Below are positions 4,182 through 7,612 of a stretch of 7,612 nt of DNA, piece after piece. The notes under the pieces are model-generated. The model searched no databases and was not told the origin of the DNA. It worked only from the letters and a program-made list of their open reading frames with translations. Position 1 is the stretch's first letter. Each line of letters opens with the position of its first letter. A program made the translations under genes and the position numbers. Source of the DNA: DATBED01 sp035480695 (GTDB lineage Bacteria; Patescibacteriota; Saccharimonadia; Saccharimonadales; UBA4665); contig DATIHM010000077.1 of the NCBI GenBank assembly GCA_035480695.1, positions 1 to 7,612 of the forward strand. Reading direction: 5' to 3'.

Positions 4182-6578
4182 TTAGCCTGCTCCCGTAGTG
4201 ACTTGGATAACCGCCGTCGAGGCGTTGACGCCGCGACCTATGCCGATAATCGGCGCATCTGTCTGACCAGTACCTGCCACTATGTACCCTCTGTTAGTCG
4301 TGTCAGCCTTACAATATTTGTTTCCGCCGATGTTTGACTGCGCGTTTACTTGAGTGTAGCCCTCGACTACTACCGGTGCCCAGTGGTTGGTGCTGGCGAA
4401 ACCCCATGACTGCAATACTCCCACCGGTATATCGGAGCCGCCAGTAGCGGCGGGATCTTTGGCGACAGCCCAGTCGCCCTGGCCAGTTGCCAGATACACA
4501 ACATCGTTAATATTGGGATTGGTCGCTCCTGTTACATTGCGTATAGAAGCCTTCGCGCCTTTATCGGTAATGATATTGGTTCCCTGTACATCGCAGCTAT
4601 CGTTGAAGATGCGCAGCCCGCCTGTTTGGCCTGCAATTACCATTGATGACCCGCCAGACAGGAACTGGTTGTTATAGGCCTGCGAGCAGTTGAAAATGCC
4701 GACAGCGCCATAGGATGTGGAACCGACGTTGGTCCAGGTGCTGACAGTGTTGTTGCTAAACGTTCCGCAAACGAACGCATAGTCATGATTGCTCGTGCCC
4801 ACGCGGTAACTGGCGTTCCAGAGAATGCTCATTGTTCCCCAGATGTTGTCAGTAATCGGCTTGGCGGCGCCTTGGTCATAAATCGCGCCATTGCCAATCG
4901 ATTCAAAAAATATGGAGTCCAGGATAGAGAAGGTAATTATGTCTTTGCTGTAGCTACCGTTGTTCTCTTTGACAATGCCATATGGGGAGAAGCCGAGGTG
5001 CACGCCAATTAATTCGCTGCAGGTGATACGCTGGTCGCCGCCGATACCGATGCTCGCAAAATTGTTAACCACACTTTCTACCTTATACATGTAGTGGTTG
5101 TCGAACGTTGTAGCGCCGTTAGCAAAGTAGATGCCATAGAAGTTCCAGTAAAAGCGGCACTCGATAATCGACTCGTGATTGCTCTGGATGATGCAACCCT
5201 GTGCGTATTGGCGAGCGTTGATGCGGTGTGCTTGGGCGTCACCCATCATCCAAAGCCCTGCCATTCCTGTAGGGTTGACTCCAAGCTGCTGTGAAGCAGC
5301 CCCTGGGCCCTGCAGAGTTAGGTTCTCGATCAGTGCATATTGGACCGAGTTGGGGTCCTCTTGCAAAAGGACGCTGTAATTACCGCCACCAAGGTCGGTG
5401 GTGTCAATGATTGTAGTTGCTTCCTTGTGGGCTCCGGTGAGGCGGACGTTCGGTGGGACTGTTAAACGGTAGTTCTTCTTGTAGGTGCCAGGCGGCAGGT
5501 ACACCACGCCACCACCGGCATTGTGAGCATCCGTGATAGCCTGTTGGATTTGCGAGGTGTCGGTCGTGGTGCCGGTGTTGTCGACGTTATAAGGCGAGAG
5601 GGTCACGTCTCGATAACCAGTTAAGCCGGTTGATGACGGCAGATTGGTCCATACAGCCGTCGTGGCACTGGTCGCCACAATTGCTTTGTTATTCGCAGGT
5701 GTGCCGGAAACGCTGACGCCGTTGACTTTGGCCACTGTCGGATTCGGATAAGTCCCGCTTAAATCGCCGCCGGCTGAGCCGGTCGGTGTGCGCGAGTTGG
5801 TCGTGCTGGCGTCGGTCGCATCTAGCACGCCGGCTATGCCAGCTGCTACCTTGTTCTGCGTGGCAGCGTTGCCTAATCCTAAGTTGGAGCGGGCATTACC
5901 GACCGAGACCACGTCGGCCAGGTTCTGGTCAGCCGTCAGGGGGGTTTTACCACCCTTTACAGTCGGCACGGTCGGGCTGGAAGCGGTTCCGCCCAGGTCG
6001 CCGGCCAATTCCACAATGCCTTTGCTGGCATTGGTGGCATCGCTAACCGTGGTGCTGGAAACCGTGCTTGGCACCCAGGTGTTTCCGGCCAAGGAATAAG
6101 TCAGGACTTGCCCGTCGCCCGGCACGCTTCCATTAACCGTTATCCCTTGTATTTTTGCGAGCGTCGGCGCCGTTACGGTGCCACCCAGGTCGCCGCCCAG
6201 CTGCACTGACGTATCAGCTTTGCCCAGCGAGGTTTGCACGGCCGCCGCCAAATCGGTTTTAGGAATCCCGCCGCCAGGCAGCGTGTACTTGCCCGAAACA
6301 GAGGTAAGAGTGGTTTGCGTCGAGTTGTCTAAATCAGTCGCTGGAATCCCGCCCACCGGCTTAACGTATTTAGACGCTACCGAATTGATAATCGTCTGAG
6401 TCGATGAATCGAGGTCGCTCAGCGGAATGCCCGAACCAGGTTTACTGTACGCCCCGGCCGCCGTAACAGCGCTTGATAACAGGGAGCCATCAGAATTATG
6501 CGACACCGTCAGGAAGCCATTGAGAACATCGCCCCAAGTGCCATCATCTCCGCCTGGTGTTGGTAGTCTTTGTGCCAT
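4182..6578 (-). CDS. Tail-spike-like protein with pectate-lyase-type beta-helix (orphan)
   Basis: The protein has 798 residues from ATG 6578-6576. It opens MAQRLPTPGGDDGTWGDVLN, a start typical of phage tail fibre or spike proteins and similar proteins in Actinobacteria and Saccharibacteria. Three tandem 27-residue repeats follow (44-124), then three GDLxGT repeats (129, 193 and 271). Next is a pectate-lyase-3-type right-handed beta-helix (about 329-660), recognised by YNVDNTGTTTDTSQIQQAI and GGGVVYLPPGTY. The C-terminal domain (about 680-798) is beta-rich with PVGVL and IGIGRGV motifs, resembling small phage capsid-decoration domains (tentative). The beta-helix suggests glycan binding or cleavage; no catalytic residues can be assigned. 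The frame stays open to 6731, but ATG 6602 and anything further upstream lie outside the predicted transcript. No signal peptide or membrane anchor is visible, and no other phage gene is in view. Confidence 0.86.
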   Translation of the reverse strand: MAQRLPTPGGDDGTWGDVLNGFLTVSHNSDGSLLSSAVTAAGAYSKPGSGIPLSDLDSSTQTIINSVASKYVKPVGGIPATDLDNSTQTTLTSVSGKYTLPGGGIPKTDLAAAVQTSLGKADTSVQLGGDLGGTVTAPTLAKIQGITVNGSVPGDGQVLTYSLAGNTWVPSTVSSTTVSDATNASKGIVELAGDLGGTASSPTVPTVKGGKTPLTADQNLADVVSVGNARSNLGLGNAATQNKVAAGIAGVLDATDASTTNSRTPTGSAGGDLSGTYPNPTVAKVNGVSVSGTPANNKAIVATSATTAVWTNLPSSTGLTGYRDVTLSPYNVDNTGTTTDTSQIQQAITDAHNAGGGVVYLPPGTYKKNYRLTVPPNVRLTGAHKEATTIIDTTDLGGGNYSVLLQEDPNSVQYALIENLTLQGPGAASQQLGVNPTGMAGLWMMGDAQAHRINARQYAQGCIIQSNHESIIECRFYWNFYGIYFANGATTFDNHYMYKVESVVNNFASIGIGGDQRITCSELIGVHLGFSPYGIVKENNGSYSKDIITFSILDSIFFESIGNGAIYDQGAAKPITDNIWGTMSILWNASYRVGTSNHDYAFVCGTFSNNTVSTWTNVGSTSYGAVGIFNCSQAYNNQFLSGGSSMVIAGQTGGLRIFNDSCDVQGTNIITDKGAKASIRNVTGATNPNINDVVYLATGQGDWAVAKDPAATGGSDIPVGVLQSWGFASTNHWAPVVVEGYTQVNAQSNIGGNKYCKADTTNRGYIVAGTGQTDAPIIGIGRGVNASTAVIQVTTGAG
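5646..6200 (-). repeat. Three GDLxGT repeat modules (tail-spike stalk)
   Basis: GDLGGT (residues 129-134), GDLGGT (193-198) and GDLSGT (271-276) each start a module that continues with a PT-V/L-x-K/V-x-x-G pattern. The first and third modules also share the segment that leads to a tryptophan (NTWVP and AVWTN). These are common in phage tail fibres. Spacing is 64 and 78 residues, so the modules are not equal in length. Confidence 0.7.
6207..6449 (-). repeat. Three tandem 27-residue repeats in the tail-spike-like protein
   Basis: Residues 44-70, 71-97 and 98-124 are each exactly 27 long and share Y-x-x-P-x-x-G-I-P-x-x-D-L followed by a Gln-Thr-containing helix. Units 1 and 2 are the closest pair; unit 3 is diverged after the DL. 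Such GIPxxDL units are frequent in phage tail fibre stalks. Confidence 0.8.
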
Positions 6579-6603
6579 GTTTGTTTCGAACCGTTCAAGC
6601 ATA

Positions 6604-6632
6604 AGTATAAAAGCGTTAACGCCGTATGACAA
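6604..6632 (-). promoter_or_regulatory. Promoter for the tail-spike-like gene
   Basis: On the minus strand TTGTCA (6632-6627) is followed after exactly 17 bases by TATACT (6609-6604). Transcription would start at about 6597-6595, leaving a leader of about 18 bases before ATG 6578. This excludes the in-frame ATG at 6602. No ribosome site is seen in the leader. Confidence 0.65.
6613..6622. repeat. Perfect 10-bp palindrome within the minus promoter spacer
   Basis: GCGTTAACGC is its own reverse complement and lies entirely between the -35 and -10 boxes of the tail-spike promoter, where a bound dimer would occlude polymerase. The half-site AAGCGTT (6611-6617) recurs at 6715-6721 near the start of the divergent transcript. 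Confidence 0.4.
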
Positions 6633-6645
6633 GAGGTAATATCTG

Positions 6646-6674
6646 CCACAGATTTCCACAGCTTTAGTCTGTGG
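6646..6674. repeat. CCACAG direct repeat plus inverted copy between the divergent promoters
   Basis: CCACAG occurs at 6646-6651 and 6656-6661, ten bases apart (one helical turn), and its inverse CTGTGG at 6669-6674. The second and third copies form a six-pair stem with a seven-base loop. Five T residues follow on the plus strand (6675-6679), so it could be a weak plus-strand terminator, but no plus-strand gene lies upstream. A shared operator is a better fit. Confidence 0.4.
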
Positions 6675-6697
6675 TTTTTCATTTGTCAAAATTATAG

Positions 6698-6706
6698 TGC
6701 TACAAT
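6698..6706 (+). promoter_or_regulatory. Extended -10 promoter for the secreted protein gene
   Basis: TGC immediately before TACAAT (6701-6706) is the extended -10 form. The -35 at 17 bases is weak (TTCATT, 6678-6683). Transcription would start near 6713, giving a leader of about 28 bases. Confidence 0.45.
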
Positions 6707-6729
6707 GTTGGCGTAAGCGTTTAAGAGAC

Positions 6730-6737
6730 AAGGGGGG
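6730..6737 (+). promoter_or_regulatory. Ribosome site supporting a GTG start at 6741
   Basis: AAGGGGGG ends three bases before GTG 6741, the only start that gives a complete signal peptide. The next in-frame ATG (6792) would cut the signal peptide in two. Confidence 0.65.
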
Positions 6738-6740
6738 AAC

Positions 6741-7612
6741 GTGAAGAAATTATTTGTTTGGCTCTCAGCAGCCTCTGTTTTGGTACTGCCAATGGCTTTC
6801 TCGGGATTAGCCAACGCGCTGACCGTGCACTGGAATCCGGTCGGTTCGTACACCGTTGACTTCACCTGTACCAGCGGGTGCGCGGGCACTTATGAACACA
6901 GCATGGACATAACGCATTTCAATTCATCGAACGGCAACTTGAGCGGCACCGGCCACTACAACGCCGACCCGTCCATCACCTGGGACTTGACCGGTTCCCT
7001 GACTGACTCAAACGTCACGCTCCACATTCTCTACACCGGTTCCAATGCCGGCTACACGGTTGACGCGACCGGCACCGTGGCCAACGATGGCACCATGTCC
7101 GGCACAGCCAGCTCCAATGCCAGCCAGGCCTTCACCTGGAAAACGACCGCCGGCGCGGCTCTGGCTTCTTCTATCCGTGGCCTGGGCGCCAAAGACAACC
7201 TGAAGCCCGAAGACTGCTCCCTAACCAAGAAAAGCAAGGAAGTCGTTGACGTCAACTTCAAACTGGTTAATGACTACGACTCGGGCGTGGGTGGCAACGC
7301 CTGGGCCAACGACACCATCAATCGCCGGCTCAACGTCTGGAACGTCGGCGGCAGCACCTACTGCGCCATCGTCAAAGACCAGGGCACAATCGTGACCTTC
7401 GCCGGCGAAAGCCCTAACGGCACCGGCACCGTCGGCGCCGGCGTGAAGGGCGACATGCACGGCGGCTACCGCACGACTGTCTTCACCGGAAACCTCTCAG
7501 GCAACGCCAACTACCACACCCATGGCAACCTTGGCACCTTCAATCTACAATGCACCGACGCCTACAACTGCCCGGGCGCACACCCGAGCTACAGCAGCTA
7601 CTTCAGCTCGAC
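6741..7612 (+). CDS. Secreted beta-rich surface protein (3' end outside window)
   Basis: The frame is open from GTG 6741 to the window edge, 290 codons without a stop. The N-terminus is a clear Sec signal peptide: KK, then a hydrophobic core (about residues 4-20) and a cleavage site after LANA (residue 26). The mature part is rich in Gly, Thr, Ser and Asn, with alternating beta-strand pattern and several tryptophans. It seems to have two parts. The first (about 27-138) carries two early cysteines (FTCTSGCAG). The second (from about 145, SSIRGLGAKDN) contains VWNVGGSTYC, VTFAGESPNGTGT and GDMHGGYRTTVFTG. I do not recognise a named family. Codons end very often in C or G (ACC, GGC, AAC, GCC), unlike asd. 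It is transcribed away from the tail-spike-like gene across a shared 162-base control region. Role inferred: exported or cell-surface protein. Confidence 0.87.
   Translation, partial: MKKLFVWLSAASVLVLPMAFSGLANALTVHWNPVGSYTVDFTCTSGCAGTYEHSMDITHFNSSNGNLSGTGHYNADPSITWDLTGSLTDSNVTLHILYTGSNAGYTVDATGTVANDGTMSGTASSNASQAFTWKTTAGAALASSIRGLGAKDNLKPEDCSLTKKSKEVVDVNFKLVNDYDSGVGGNAWANDTINRRLNVWNVGGSTYCAIVKDQGTIVTFAGESPNGTGTVGAGVKGDMHGGYRTTVFTGNLSGNANYHTHGNLGTFNLQCTDAYNCPGAHPSYSSYFSS

Noticed and set aside
5786..6099. Plus-strand frames of 86 and 103 codons inside the spike gene
   Set aside because: They are antisense to the repeat-rich stalk and low in complexity, with no start signals.
6207..6449. CRISPR-like or DNA-level tandem repeat
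   Set aside because: The 81-base periodicity is at protein level, in frame within the spike gene, with diverged DNA and no spacers.
6656..6679. CCACAG hairpin followed by five T residues as a plus-strand terminator
   Set aside because: The stem has only six pairs and no plus-strand gene lies upstream, so an operator role is more likely. Similarity of TTTCCACA to a DnaA box was also noted, but a lone, incomplete box does not suggest an origin.
6683..6706. TTGTCA (6683-6688) with TACAAT (6701-6706) as a -35/-10 pair
   Set aside because: The spacer is only 12 bases, too short for sigma70; the extended -10 explanation was preferred.

Overview
The window is a compact, gene-dense bacterial segment with moderately high GC, the standard genetic code (TAG, TAA and TGA all used as stops, no in-frame TGA), CCA-encoding tRNAs and clear sigma70-type promoters. 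Gene content and style (short intergenic gaps, a tail-spike-like protein starting MAQRLPTPGG, a large secreted beta-rich protein, scattered housekeeping genes without pathway neighbours) suggest a Patescibacteria/CPR genome, probably Candidatus Saccharibacteria. This is inference from gene style; no rRNA or other taxonomic marker is present.

Layout, left to right. Bases 1-257 hold the 3' end of ligA (BRCT domain of NAD-dependent DNA ligase). Two small membrane protein genes follow: a DUF1761-like four-helix protein (321-725) and a seven-helix protein (753-1490) that resembles a sensor module without a kinase. The 154-base gap 1491-1644 is not empty. It holds a possible small RNA (about 1504-1608) with its own promoter inside the end of the seven-helix gene, two internal helices and a perfect intrinsic terminator. 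Next come tRNA-Ala(GGC) and, 18 bases later, asd (aspartate-semialdehyde dehydrogenase), probably on one transcript. A slipin (SPFH/band 7) gene and a Nudix hydrolase gene form a tight pair (2850-4055). tRNA-Phe(GAA) follows, with a -35 box overlapping the Nudix stop codon.

Right of tRNA-Phe the character changes. A 798-residue protein on the minus strand (4182-6578) is built like a phage tail spike: an attachment-like N-terminus, three exact-length 27-residue repeats, three GDLxGT repeats, a pectate-lyase-type beta-helix and a beta-rich C-terminal domain. It stands alone, with no other phage genes in view, and ends 13 bases from the tRNA. A 162-base divergent control region (6579-6740) with palindromes and repeats separates it from a plus-strand gene for a secreted beta-rich protein that runs off the right edge.

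The two most interesting points are the possible new small RNA at 1504-1608, and the orphan tail-spike-like gene that shares a repeat-rich divergent control region with a secreted surface protein. The latter could be a cell-surface or host-contact module.
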